From a virus: DNA of 43,163 nt. The position numbers and the translations under genes were made by a program. A model generated the notes under the pieces. That model was not told where the DNA came from. It ran no database searches and was given only the letters and a program-made list of their open reading frames with translations. The stretch is taken from the IMG/VR virus record IMGVR_UViG_3300033143_001010, positions 1 through 43,163 of that record, one strand, 5' to 3'. Of this stretch, positions 14,602-22,292 are shown in pieces (positions within the stretch are counted from its first letter, which is position 1; each line of letters begins with the position of its first letter).

Positions 14602-14781
14602 GTGAAAGAAGCATTTGTATTAATATACTTTTTAGCTACCCCAATAGGTGGTGAGCGACAGATTGAGTTTCCAGCAATATTTAATACAGAGGACATGTGT
14701 GAACGTGTCATTGATGTATTTGAGGAACATGATCTGTATACTGACCATCCTATGGTATGTGTGGAGGTGATAAATAAGTAA
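14602..14781 (+). CDS. 59-residue protein with a hydrophobic N-terminus
   Basis: GTG start after AAGGAGGATTGAA. Residues 3-13 are hydrophobic (EAFVLIYFLATPIGG), which could be a weak signal or a beta strand; the rest has Cys at about positions 34 and 53 (EDMCERVIDVFEEH). Not recognised. Confidence 0.6.
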   Translation: MKEAFVLIYFLATPIGGERQIEFPAIFNTEDMCERVIDVFEEHDLYTDHPMVCVEVINK

Positions 14782-15007
14782 ATCTACCTTTAATCGACAA
14801 CTTAGACTTAGGAATAAACAATATGGACGCATTAAAAATAGCCCTAGACCTATTAGGAATAGTACTGGCGGCAGTGGCGTTAATGGTAGTGCTGTACACG
14901 ATAGCAGGCGTTTTTCACTAGGAGAAGACGCTGCTTTAGCTTATTTTATGCAACAGTCTAAACGATTTATAATGGGTGGTATCTACGAACAGATTAAACC
15001 CCACTGA
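14780..15007 (+). CDS. Possible overlapping basic protein without an ATG start
   Basis: A 75-codon open stretch reads KSTFNRQLRLRNKQYGRIKN onwards and ends SKRFIMGGIYEQIKPH. It is basic at the start and looks protein-like. The only ATG in frame is at 14948. An ATA codon at 14774 sits 6 bases after GGAGG and would give a non-standard start. It overlaps the membrane peptide gene below in another frame. Either frame, or both, could be real. Confidence 0.3.
   Translation, partial: KSTFNRQLRLRNKQYGRIKNSPRPIRNSTGGSGVNGSAVHDSRRFSLGEDAALAYFMQQSKRFIMGGIYEQIKPH
14823..14921 (+). CDS. 32-residue single-span membrane peptide
   Basis: ATG with AGGA 9 bases upstream. Almost entirely hydrophobic (LDLLGIVLAAVALMVVLYTI) with a short tail (AGVFH). 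It lies inside the overlapping frame described at 14780-15007. The clean membrane span argues that it is translated. Confidence 0.5.
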   Translation: MDALKIALDLLGIVLAAVALMVVLYTIAGVFH

Positions 15008-15009
15008 CC

Positions 15010-15027
15010 ATATTGTCTAGACAACAT
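15010..15027. promoter_or_regulatory. GTCTAGAC palindrome, site 6
   Basis: ATATTGTCTAGACAACAT, one mismatch. It lies 9 bases before a micro-gene start and overlaps the region of its ribosome binding site. Confidence 0.65.
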
Positions 15028-15036
15028 GGAGGTACC

Positions 15037-15108
15037 ATGCTTGTATTAACAGTTTACCAACCATTAAGTAATTTTATGTGTTTAGCACCTATAACCTACT
15101 GGTTTTAA
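15037..15108 (+). CDS. 23-residue micro-protein
   Basis: ATG closely preceded by GGAGG. The peptide starts MLVLTVYQPLSNFMCLAPIT and is hydrophobic. It lies between palindrome site 6 and the next gene. Could be a leader peptide or a chance frame. Confidence 0.35.
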   Translation: MLVLTVYQPLSNFMCLAPITYWF

Positions 15109-15119
15109 AGGAGAAGTAG

Positions 15120-15524
15120 ATGGCTATGAGAACACGACATAACACGCTCTTTTCAGGAGCGCGATCAATCAAGCTGCGTGACGGCAGCTTCCTATCAACG
15201 GACGACCCACGTACATTGAAGTCAATCGTCCACCAACAATTACAAACCCATAAAAACAAGTTTAATAACCGTACGGAGTCTGCACGTAAAGAACGCATGG
15301 TTGCTCAGGCTACTCGTGTAGCAGATAGACGAAACAAAGCTATTAATCCACACAAGCATAATGTAGAATCGGTGGAGGCAGCACGTGCTAAAGCACGTAA
15401 AACCTTTGTCCTGAACAATCCACCACCACCAAAGAATATGCCCTTTCCTGTTACTAAGGTTAAGCAGGAACCAACCTTTAAAGAAGAGATGGACAAGGAT
15501 GGGGCAGTAGTTCGCTACCATTAA
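15120..15524 (+). CDS. 134-residue basic, proline-tailed protein
   Basis: AAAGGAGAAGTAG before the ATG. It is rich in Arg, Lys, Asn and Ala (RKERMVAQATRVADRRNKAI), with a PPPPKNMPFP turn near residue 102 and a charged C-terminus (KEEMDKDGAVVRYH). Probably extended or natively unstructured and nucleic-acid binding. It lies directly upstream of the amidoligase island, so it is one candidate substrate for modification, but there is no direct evidence. Confidence 0.75.
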   Translation: MAMRTRHNTLFSGARSIKLRDGSFLSTDDPRTLKSIVHQQLQTHKNKFNNRTESARKERMVAQATRVADRRNKAINPHKHNVESVEAARAKARKTFVLNNPPPPKNMPFPVTKVKQEPTFKEEMDKDGAVVRYH

Positions 15525-15581
15525 AATTTTTAACTAAAAAGGAGTAGGAGTATGATTAAGTGGGGGTATGGCCGTCGGGGC

Positions 15582-15599
15582 ATGTTGTCTAGACAATAT
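15582..15599. promoter_or_regulatory. GTCTAGAC palindrome, site 7
   Basis: ATGTTGTCTAGACAATAT, one mismatch, 12 bases before the start of the class I glutaminase-like gene that begins the amidoligase island. It lies inside a possible 19-codon leader frame (15552-15611) with GGAGTAGGAG upstream, whose stop touches the next ATG. Confidence 0.65.
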
Positions 15600-15611
15600 G
15601 AGGTAATGTAG

Positions 15612-16223
15612 ATGAATATACTAGTAGTAGGATATGGTTCTTATCCCCACTACTTCACTAGGTTTGGGCATGTTATACAATATGACCCATCTGCTCATTA
15701 TGATCTGCCTAGTGTGGATGTGGTAGTATTGACAGGTGGTGGAGATGTAAGTCCTCTAATGTATGGTGAGCAGGAACATCGTGCGACTATAGCTGATGGT
15801 GTTCGTGATAATCGTGAGGCATACATAGTTAAGCAGGCATTTGCAAGAGGTATACCCTGTATTGGGATTTGTCGTGGTGGACAGTTCCTATCCGTTATGA
15901 ATGGTGATACACTAGTTCAAGATGTTACAAACCATTACAAACCACATGACGTAGTGTATGATAATAATATGTATAGGGTTACGTCAACTCACCACCAAAT
16001 GATGACAGGAACAACTGGCGAAGTCATCGCGTGGACTAGCGATCTTTCAGACCACTTTCAAGGAGGTAATGGCAAAACTATAGTTATGGAAGATCATAAA
16101 GAGCCAGAAGCAGTATGGTACGATGTCACGAGTAGCCTATGTGTTCAATTCCATCCTGAACAGAACTCAAAGGGTGATTCGGACAAACTTTTCAAGAAAC
16201 TTATGGAGGAATACGTGTTATGA
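15612..16223 (+). CDS. Class I glutamine amidotransferase-like hydrolase
   Basis: 203 residues, a single glutaminase-fold domain. Visible features are the oxyanion-side TGGGDVSPLMYG (41-52), the nucleophile elbow GICRGGQ with Cys87, and the catalytic pair in FHPEQ (His181, Glu183). The GGGDVSP motif places it nearer gamma-glutamyl-GABA hydrolases (PuuD type) than synthetase-linked glutaminases. It would hydrolyse gamma-glutamyl amide bonds or supply ammonia. It opens the amidoligase island, and the next gene overlaps its stop by 4 bases. Confidence 0.88.
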   Translation: MNILVVGYGSYPHYFTRFGHVIQYDPSAHYDLPSVDVVVLTGGGDVSPLMYGEQEHRATIADGVRDNREAYIVKQAFARGIPCIGICRGGQFLSVMNGDTLVQDVTNHYKPHDVVYDNNMYRVTSTHHQMMTGTTGEVIAWTSDLSDHFQGGNGKTIVMEDHKEPEAVWYDVTSSLCVQFHPEQNSKGDSDKLFKKLMEEYVL

Positions 16224-16483
16224 ATATGACTGTACCTGACCATCTGAGATTACAGGTTGTACATTTACATCCTGCAAACTCTAGCCGTCATCAGCGAAAA
16301 AATAGTGTGTATCGTACTATCGCCCGTCTGTTTGACAAGGACACTGATGAACTAATACGTGAGGCATCTAGCAAATGTTCTGACCTCGACATTCCTGATA
16401 GAAAGCGTGGGTATCAGGTAGCTGTCGGTCGCGTATTACAACCTTTCAACAGACCCCACGTCACTGAGGCACATGATGAGTAA
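16220..16483 (+). CDS. 87-residue protein, unknown, in amidoligase island
   Basis: ATGA overlap with the glutaminase-like gene. Basic, His-rich near the start (VVHLHPANSSRHQRKNSVYR). No catalytic motif recognised. Its tight packing between two enzymes of the island suggests that it works with them. Confidence 0.7.
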   Translation: MNMTVPDHLRLQVVHLHPANSSRHQRKNSVYRTIARLFDKDTDELIREASSKCSDLDIPDRKRGYQVAVGRVLQPFNRPHVTEAHDE

Positions 16484-17267
16484 TATTACTGTAGGACACG
16501 ATGCTGAGTTATTCCTGCAGGATGGTAAAGGTGGGTTTGTTCCTGCTATTGGTCTAGTAGGTGGTACGAAGGAAAAACCCTTCAAAGTAGACCAAGGAGC
16601 ATTCCAAGAGGACAATGTAATGGCAGAGTTAAATGTTGACCCTGCTACTACCCGTGAGGAGTTTAGTGATCGTACTAAATACGTTATGGATCAATTGCGT
16701 AAGCATATACGTCCTCATGGCCTTTCACTATCTAAAGAGTCAGCAGCTGAGTTTACCACTGAGCAGTTGGATGATCCTCAAGCTAACATGTTTGGTTGTT
16801 TACCAGACTATGACGCATGGGACATTTGTGAGAATCCACTGATTGATTTATCCGGACAGAATAAGCGGTATGCTGGTGGACATATTCATATTGGTGTACC
16901 CTTCACGAATGACGGTATGGCTATCTGTCGCTTCGTTCAGCGCCTTGATATGACTATAGGTATCGGGATGCAGTTGTTGTTCGGTGAGTCAGAGCGGTCT
17001 AAAACATACGGTAGATGGGGAGCACATCGCCCAACAGCTTACGGTGTTGAGTATCGTGTTCCTGATAACAGTTGGTTATTTAAACCATCGTATCGTCGTT
17101 GGGTGTTTGATGTTGTTGAAGAAATGGCACTCCAATCAGATCGCCCACCTCAGTATACCTTACGTAATCTGACTGATGTAAATAAGTTGAACAGCGGTGA
17201 CAAACGTGAAAACTTACGTCACTTTTACACACACACAACTAGGATTAAATTACCGAAGGTGGTATAA
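16473..17267 (+). CDS. Amidoligase of the phiEco32 type 2 (COOH-NH2 ligase) family
   Basis: 264 residues. Family features are GHDAELFL near the N-terminus (metal/ATP-binding Glu), EDNVMAELNVDPA, the GGHIHIGV strand with two His, and YGVEYRVPDNSW. These are the conserved elements of the glutamine-synthetase-like amidoligases first described from phage phiEco32. Such enzymes join a carboxylate to an amine with ATP. The substrate is unknown. It overlaps the previous gene by 11 bases and ends on the A of the next ATG. Confidence 0.85.
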   Translation: MMSNITVGHDAELFLQDGKGGFVPAIGLVGGTKEKPFKVDQGAFQEDNVMAELNVDPATTREEFSDRTKYVMDQLRKHIRPHGLSLSKESAAEFTTEQLDDPQANMFGCLPDYDAWDICENPLIDLSGQNKRYAGGHIHIGVPFTNDGMAICRFVQRLDMTIGIGMQLLFGESERSKTYGRWGAHRPTAYGVEYRVPDNSWLFKPSYRRWVFDVVEEMALQSDRPPQYTLRNLTDVNKLNSGDKRENLRHFYTHTTRIKLPKVV

Positions 17268-17923
17268 TGATACTAGAAGACTCCCGAGGAGACTTTAACC
17301 AGAAGTATGGTAATTGTATTGTACGTGCATCCTTCAAGGGTGGCGACTTCAAACTCTTTCAGATATATCAGTTTGAGAATGAAACTAACGACGCCCTAAC
17401 AGGACATATACTAAGCGAGAATGGTTCATGGGTACCTAACACGCGAGACATTAAAGATTTAGAGTTCGACTTTACTGTGCCTCGTATGGGTATGATCAAT
17501 GTAGATTCTGCTGTGATGTATATACGTAGGACAACTACCAAGCAATATCGCCAAGCCTTCACCTTTAAGAATGGTGTCATTATAGGTAGCATGATCGAAG
17601 CAGGTCTTACCCACCTAAAAGGACTACATGCTGGGATTGAGGATACTAGGGTGGTAAGAGCGGTTTTCGAACCAACATATTATCCTCTCGAAGAAGCACT
17701 TGAACGAGTGTACAGTGGAGAAGCAATAGCATGTGCTATTACTCATCGTTACTATGTAGCAGTGAGTCCGTACTTACCATATGTATACCTAGGCTTCATG
17801 GGCAAGGTGATAGGCAAGATCGACAGACAGACTGGAGGCTGTTTCCTGTATCGAGAAGCCAGACCATTAATGGAAGACCTGACGCAATACATGGATATTG
17901 CTGGAGAATGTAATGACGTTTAA
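17267..17923 (+). CDS. 218-residue protein, unknown, in amidoligase island
   Basis: Begins MILEDSRGDFNQKYGNCIVR. Mixed alpha/beta, with a Tyr-rich region (THRYYVAVSPYLPYVYLGFM) near residue 165 and a Gly-rich segment after it (GKVIGKIDRQTGGCFLYR). No known motif. It sits between the two amidoligase genes and overlaps both, so a role in the same pathway is likely. It may bind the substrate or be a distant enzyme. Confidence 0.75.
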   Translation: MILEDSRGDFNQKYGNCIVRASFKGGDFKLFQIYQFENETNDALTGHILSENGSWVPNTRDIKDLEFDFTVPRMGMINVDSAVMYIRRTTTKQYRQAFTFKNGVIIGSMIEAGLTHLKGLHAGIEDTRVVRAVFEPTYYPLEEALERVYSGEAIACAITHRYYVAVSPYLPYVYLGFMGKVIGKIDRQTGGCFLYREARPLMEDLTQYMDIAGECNDV

Positions 17924-19037
17924 ATCAATCGCTGATATATCAGAGACCAAAGGAGATCCTAGGCACTTTCAGCCTAGTGATGAATTTGCTCTTCCTTTCA
18001 ATAAGGTAGGCGTTGAGATTGAAGTAGAACATCCACCGAATACGGAAGAACTCGTATCCAAGGGCTTGTGGCAAGCAGTAAGAGAGAATAGCTTGCGAGA
18101 GGTTAAGGGGCGGCGTCCAATAGAGCTTATTACTCTACCCTTATTCGGGGAAGACTTACTTAACGCCTTTACACACTTAGATGAGGCATTTAAAGAGGGG
18201 GAAGCACAGTTTTCCGCTCGCACATCAGTGCATGTCCACATCGAAGTTGTAGATATGGAGAAAGAGGATTTAATTAAACTCCTTCTCCTGTACACGTCAC
18301 TTGAGCGTATACTGTTCCATCACTGCGGTGCAGATAGGGCAGACAACTTGTATTGTCTTCCTTACTATAAGGCCGATCACTTCAAGACCCTGTTATATCA
18401 GGTGTTTGATGCGTTAACAGAAGAGGACACACATAATGCGCAAAGTGTCATATATAACTGGCCTAAATACAGTGCTCTCAACTTACGGCGAATAGCCGAT
18501 CTAGGGACTATTGAATTTAGGCAGCACCACGGTACTGCAGACTCTAAAAAAATACTAACATGGATAAAGATGTTACTATGTATTAAGAGGTATGCTATTG
18601 AAGGAGTTAAGGATATCCATGATTTCCCTAACCTAGTCAGTGGCTTTGCAGCCGATGAATATCTAACTGATATTTTTGGTGTAGACCTAGCACACCATCT
18701 AGTATATCCGGGGGTAGCTGATGATCTCATTAAAGGGGTACGCACTGCTCAGGATGTTCTAGTGTATGCAGGGCTGGATAACCTAGCTGAACGCCTGTTA
18801 AATGAAAACATATATGGTACGAAGACCAGCTCATTTGCTGCAATTCATAATATACCATTTGATGCGCAGGAGTTCTTACGGATAGAGAATCACCAAACTA
18901 CCCGTATCGAAGGATTCAACCCTAACAGACGTCCCCGTAATCGTAATTTAGGGGATATTGTTATGCCCGGGACACCCCGCTACAACGTTGGCGGAGCCTA
19001 TGCATTCACAACCGCAACCACAACTACAGGAGATTAA
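17913..19037 (+). CDS. Second amidoligase (Amidoligase_2-like)
   Basis: 374 residues from the ATG at 17913, which has GGAG at good spacing; the frame is open a little further upstream. Glutamine-synthetase-like elements are VGVEIEVEHP (metal/ATP Glu pair), the IELITLPLFG strand, SVHVHIEV, YSALNLRRIADLGTIEFRQHHGT and a C-terminal Asn/Arg-rich tail (NPNRRPRNRNLGD). This pattern matches the Amidoligase_2 family, a different branch from the gene at 16473. It would form amide or peptide bonds with ATP; the partner substrate is unknown. Confidence 0.82.
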   Translation: MTFKSIADISETKGDPRHFQPSDEFALPFNKVGVEIEVEHPPNTEELVSKGLWQAVRENSLREVKGRRPIELITLPLFGEDLLNAFTHLDEAFKEGEAQFSARTSVHVHIEVVDMEKEDLIKLLLLYTSLERILFHHCGADRADNLYCLPYYKADHFKTLLYQVFDALTEEDTHNAQSVIYNWPKYSALNLRRIADLGTIEFRQHHGTADSKKILTWIKMLLCIKRYAIEGVKDIHDFPNLVSGFAADEYLTDIFGVDLAHHLVYPGVADDLIKGVRTAQDVLVYAGLDNLAERLLNENIYGTKTSSFAAIHNIPFDAQEFLRIENHQTTRIEGFNPNRRPRNRNLGDIVMPGTPRYNVGGAYAFTTATTTTGD

Positions 19038-19042
19038 ATAGT

Positions 19043-20734
19043 ATGTGCGGAATTGTAGGATTTATGGCTAATGGTTATCAAGGCCAAGTAGATCGTACGG
19101 ATTTCTTCGGAGAAAGCTTGTATGCAGATGCTCTAAGAGGGCATGATTCAACAGGTGTATTCTCTGTCAGTCCGAACGGCAAAGAAGTTGATATTTATAA
19201 GAGGGCGTTGAGTGCCTATGACTTCATGAATATGAAGCGGTATGATTCCTTCTCTAATAAATTTAGTAACTCTCCCTTCGTGATAGGCCACAACCGTAAG
19301 GCTACCCGAGGCGGTGTAACTAATGAAACAGCCCATCCATTCAGTTCTAAGAATATAGTGATGGTGCATAATGGTACTTTAAGAAATCACCGCTCTTTCC
19401 CACAAGGTAACTCCTTTGATGTGGATAGTGAGGCTCTTTGTCATGCTATGGCAGAGTTAGGGGCTGTTGAAGCCTTTGAGAAGGCTGAAGGTGCCTTTGC
19501 TGTAGTGTGGTACGATATAGCTACACAGAGCCTACGAATGGTTCGCAATAAGGAGCGTCCGTTGCATTTCGCCTACTGTGCAGATCATGATAGTGTTCTA
19601 GTAGCATCAGAACCGGCAATGATAATGTGGATTGCTTTCCGTAATAAGATACAGATCTCTAAAATTGTACCTCTTAAGGAAGGTGTGATACTGTCATTTA
19701 AAACCAACAGTTTGGATAAGCCTAAGGCTCAGAAGATTGAGTTGTTTACTCCAACATATGGTAATGCTAACTATGCTCGTAATACTAACAATACTGTTGG
19801 GCGTAATCGTCAGTTACCTGGGGTCGCGAAACCGAAGAACCAGCCTGAGGTGAACAAGGCTGATACCAGTGGCCTCAATAGTAGTGGTAACATAGTCCCT
19901 TTCAGTGCTCCATGTTGTACTACCCATGGGAGAGCTACTGAGCACAGAAAAAAGTCTTCATTGCGATTGAAGACATACGATTTGGACTACGGAGACGACG
20001 TTTACTTTGAAGCTCACAGCTTTGAACCATACGCTCGTAGCCATGGCACAGAGAAGGGTGGTGTATTTACTGGGATAATGGGAGATGATAAAATCTCCTG
20101 TGAAATACAGCAACAAGGGTTCCAAGAAAAGAACTATGACGAAGGTGCTTGGTATGTAGCTACTGTTATGGGGATTAGGATTGGTACAACTGTTGATGAA
20201 GATATCATCTGGGTAGTCAATGCAGAGAAGGTAGGCTTTGATGATACTGATCGCCCAAAGGATATACCTATCGCATCGAAGGAACGCGTTGATGACGCTG
20301 TGGAGAAGGCTAAGCAGGAAATCAGGGATGAACGTAAGTTCACCTCAACTAGGGCTGATGAGGCAGGTACTCACGCAGATGCTATAATCATTCTGCCAGC
20401 TACTGGTAACGATAAGCCTACAGCAGATGAGATTGCTGCTAGTATCTTAGCAGACCAAGAAGCAGCAGCTATACTTACGGAGGTAGATAAAAGGAAAAAA
20501 CGACGGATGGCCCGCGTTGCAGGAAAGCGCAAGTATATGGGACCAATGGGCATCCTCTTGTCTAAAGCCTCCTGGAGAGATCGAGTACGAGATGGATGTA
20601 GGGCCTGCCATTTGGCAATCCCCCTATCTGATCACGAAGATGTGGTCTTTCTTGACGCTCAGTCTGGGGGTGGTACTCTTTGTGCTGGGTGTGCTGATCT
20701 CTATTCCAGTAATCATCTTAAATTATTGCATTGA
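19043..20734 (+). CDS. Class II glutamine amidotransferase with C-terminal zinc ribbon
   Basis: 563 residues. After Met removal Cys2 would be the N-terminal nucleophile (MCGIVGF). The Ntn-glutaminase domain runs to about residue 230 and shows IGHNRKATRG, MVHNGTLRNH and EGAFAVVWYD. A long middle region of no recognised fold follows. The C-terminus has a CxxC pair at 519/522 and another at 547/550, a zinc-ribbon layout. It would hydrolyse glutamine and pass ammonia to one of the island ligases. No synthase domain like GlmS or AsnB follows. Confidence 0.85.
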   Translation: MCGIVGFMANGYQGQVDRTDFFGESLYADALRGHDSTGVFSVSPNGKEVDIYKRALSAYDFMNMKRYDSFSNKFSNSPFVIGHNRKATRGGVTNETAHPFSSKNIVMVHNGTLRNHRSFPQGNSFDVDSEALCHAMAELGAVEAFEKAEGAFAVVWYDIATQSLRMVRNKERPLHFAYCADHDSVLVASEPAMIMWIAFRNKIQISKIVPLKEGVILSFKTNSLDKPKAQKIELFTPTYGNANYARNTNNTVGRNRQLPGVAKPKNQPEVNKADTSGLNSSGNIVPFSAPCCTTHGRATEHRKKSSLRLKTYDLDYGDDVYFEAHSFEPYARSHGTEKGGVFTGIMGDDKISCEIQQQGFQEKNYDEGAWYVATVMGIRIGTTVDEDIIWVVNAEKVGFDDTDRPKDIPIASKERVDDAVEKAKQEIRDERKFTSTRADEAGTHADAIIILPATGNDKPTADEIAASILADQEAAAILTEVDKRKKRRMARVAGKRKYMGPMGILLSKASWRDRVRDGCRACHLAIPLSDHEDVVFLDAQSGGGTLCAGCADLYSSNHLKLLH

Positions 20735-20768
20735 TAGACTAGTAGATTGGGTATGGCCTATCGACTAA
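20592..20768 (+). CDS. Overlapping membrane protein, 58 residues
   Basis: Runs out of frame through the end of the amidotransferase gene. The ATG at 20592 has GGAGAG about 12 bases upstream. From residue 17 it has one long hydrophobic region (MWSFLTLSLGVVLFVLGVLI, then SIPVIILNYC) and a tail with WVWPID. Clean membrane character over the overlap argues against a chance frame. Confidence 0.5.
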   Translation: MDVGPAIWQSPYLITKMWSFLTLSLGVVLFVLGVLISIPVIILNYCIDRLVDWVWPID

Positions 20769-20769
20769 C

Positions 20770-20787
20770 ATGTTGTCTAGACAACAT
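20770..20787. promoter_or_regulatory. GTCTAGAC palindrome, site 8
   Basis: Perfect 18-bp copy, directly before AAAGGAGG of the gene at 20800. A further half-match lies inside that gene at about 20853-20870. This is the last copy on the plus strand. Confidence 0.7.
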
Positions 20788-20799
20788 AAAGGAGGTTAA

Positions 20800-21021
20800 A
20801 TGAGTGGCAGAAAAGGGTATACTATTTTCGTCCGTAATAGCCATAAGTGTGGGTGTTGTCTAGAACTACATCTAGATACTGCGGGTGATTGTGGGGAGTT
20901 AGAGTTCTTTTTGAGGCATGGAATTGCGTCTGTTAAGAAAACATCTCCCCATCTAAATACTACTGATCCGCAAGAGCTGTGTGACAAACTCAAAGAAGCA
21001 CTCAAACGTAACAGTCCGTGA
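20800..21021 (+). CDS. 73-residue Cys-containing protein, unknown
   Basis: Strong AAAGGAGG right after palindrome site 8. It has NSHKCGCCLELHLDTAGDCG near the N-terminus, then a helical region with KLKEALKRNSP. The Cys cluster might bind metal. It stands before the ATP-grasp gene in the island. Not recognised. Confidence 0.7.
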   Translation: MSGRKGYTIFVRNSHKCGCCLELHLDTAGDCGELEFFLRHGIASVKKTSPHLNTTDPQELCDKLKEALKRNSP

Positions 21022-21049
21022 AGAACCAGACGAAGGAGGATCGAAACCA

Positions 21050-21859
21050 ATGAGACCAATAATCTATCCCTATAACTTTGGTAGTAAGAGTGCTAGAGCA
21101 CTATCTAATCTACTCAGACAGAGGGGTTATAGAGCTAAGCGTGTTAGACCGGACGGTAACTATCGTCCATATAGAAACCATATGATTATTAACTGGGGCT
21201 TTCAACATGTACCTGAGTTTCTACGGAATCCGGTAACTGGATGTGGTCCGGTTGTTAATGGATTTGAGGCAGTAGGTAGGGCTAGTAATAAACTGCTAGC
21301 ATTCAGAGCTATGGAAGAAGCAGGTGATGTAGCAATACCTGAGTTCACCACTAGCACAGAGGAAGCACAGGCATGGGTTGATGGAGGTGGGATAGCAGTG
21401 TGCCGTAATATACTCAGAGGACACTCAGGTGCAGGTATTGGTCTGGTAGGACAGAGTATTATTGACGGAGATCACACAGGAGTAGTACCACGTGATGTTC
21501 CTATGTATGTGAAGTATCTGAAGAAAGCCACTGAGTATAGAATCCATGTATTCAATGGCCGCGTAATTGATATTCAACAGAAACGTAAACGAGGAGGTAT
21601 GGAAGAAGGTGGAGTTAATTATCAAATACGCAACCATCAGTTCGGCTGGGTTTATTGCCGTGGTGATGTCGCCCCTCATCAGTCTGTTCTTGACAATGCC
21701 ATTGCTAGTGTTAGGGCTTTGGGCCTGGACTTTGGTGGTGTGGATGTTATCTGGAATGATCATTACGAGCAAGCACATGTGTTGGAAGTCAACACAGCTG
21801 TGGGCTTGGAAGGACAAACGGTAATAAATTATGCTAACGCGATTCAACAACTTCTTTAA
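21050..21859 (+). CDS. ATP-grasp ligase
   Basis: 269 residues from the ATG at 21050, chosen because AAGGAGGA precedes it; the frame is open upstream. Typical ATP-grasp elements are present: a YVKYL strand before EYRIHVFNGRVIDIQQKRKR, then LDFGGVDVIWN and the metal-binding VLEVNTAVGLEG. These match the RimK/carboxylate-amine ligase branch. It would activate a carboxylate as acyl-phosphate and join it to an amine. With the two amidoligases it is the third amide-bond-forming enzyme of the island. Confidence 0.87.
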   Translation: MRPIIYPYNFGSKSARALSNLLRQRGYRAKRVRPDGNYRPYRNHMIINWGFQHVPEFLRNPVTGCGPVVNGFEAVGRASNKLLAFRAMEEAGDVAIPEFTTSTEEAQAWVDGGGIAVCRNILRGHSGAGIGLVGQSIIDGDHTGVVPRDVPMYVKYLKKATEYRIHVFNGRVIDIQQKRKRGGMEEGGVNYQIRNHQFGWVYCRGDVAPHQSVLDNAIASVRALGLDFGGVDVIWNDHYEQAHVLEVNTAVGLEGQTVINYANAIQQLL

Positions 21860-21890
21860 CTGGCTAGCGCCAATACACGAGGAAAAAGAC

Positions 21891-22292
21891 ATGCACGGTA
21901 CACTTGTAATAGGCCCATATACTAGTGGGGCAGAACATAATAAACAGATAGTTTACACTACACATAACAACAAGGAGTTTAAGTATACCCATCGTCATAT
22001 GGGAAGTCAGTGTGGTATAGCTATACTACATGGATGCTACCCTGCGGATAATGCCTGTACTAAAACTATATCTAAACATTTTGTACAGGATCTAAGAGAT
22101 TACTACTGTCACGGTGGGGGTAATGGTTTAGGTAAGGTTATCATGAGTGCTGTTGTTGGTAGCAATCTACATAAACTCCTAAAGCAAAGTGATCAGTGGC
22201 AGTTTGGTACTGCAGTAAGGAACCCTAACTCATCTAGCTACATTCAAACATTTGAGTTAGACATTAGCGTAGGTAAGAGGAAACCGTCGTGA
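21891..22292 (+). CDS. Paralogous unknown protein A (CGIAILHG)
   Basis: 133 residues from the ATG at 21891 (GAGGAAAAAGAC upstream); the frame is open further back into the ATP-grasp gene. It shares a pattern with the next gene: M-x2-x-CG(I/V)A(I/V)xHG, a downstream KV(I/V)M(S/T) and a C-terminal (F)EL. Overall identity looks low. No known family is recognised. The conserved Cys and His suggest an active or metal site. Confidence 0.7.
   Translation: MHGTLVIGPYTSGAEHNKQIVYTTHNNKEFKYTHRHMGSQCGIAILHGCYPADNACTKTISKHFVQDLRDYYCHGGGNGLGKVIMSAVVGSNLHKLLKQSDQWQFGTAVRNPNSSSYIQTFELDISVGKRKPS

Noticed and set aside
10539-20787. GTCTAGAC repeats as a CRISPR array
   Set aside because: Copies are palindromic, spread over 10 kb between genes, with no regular spacers and no cas genes.
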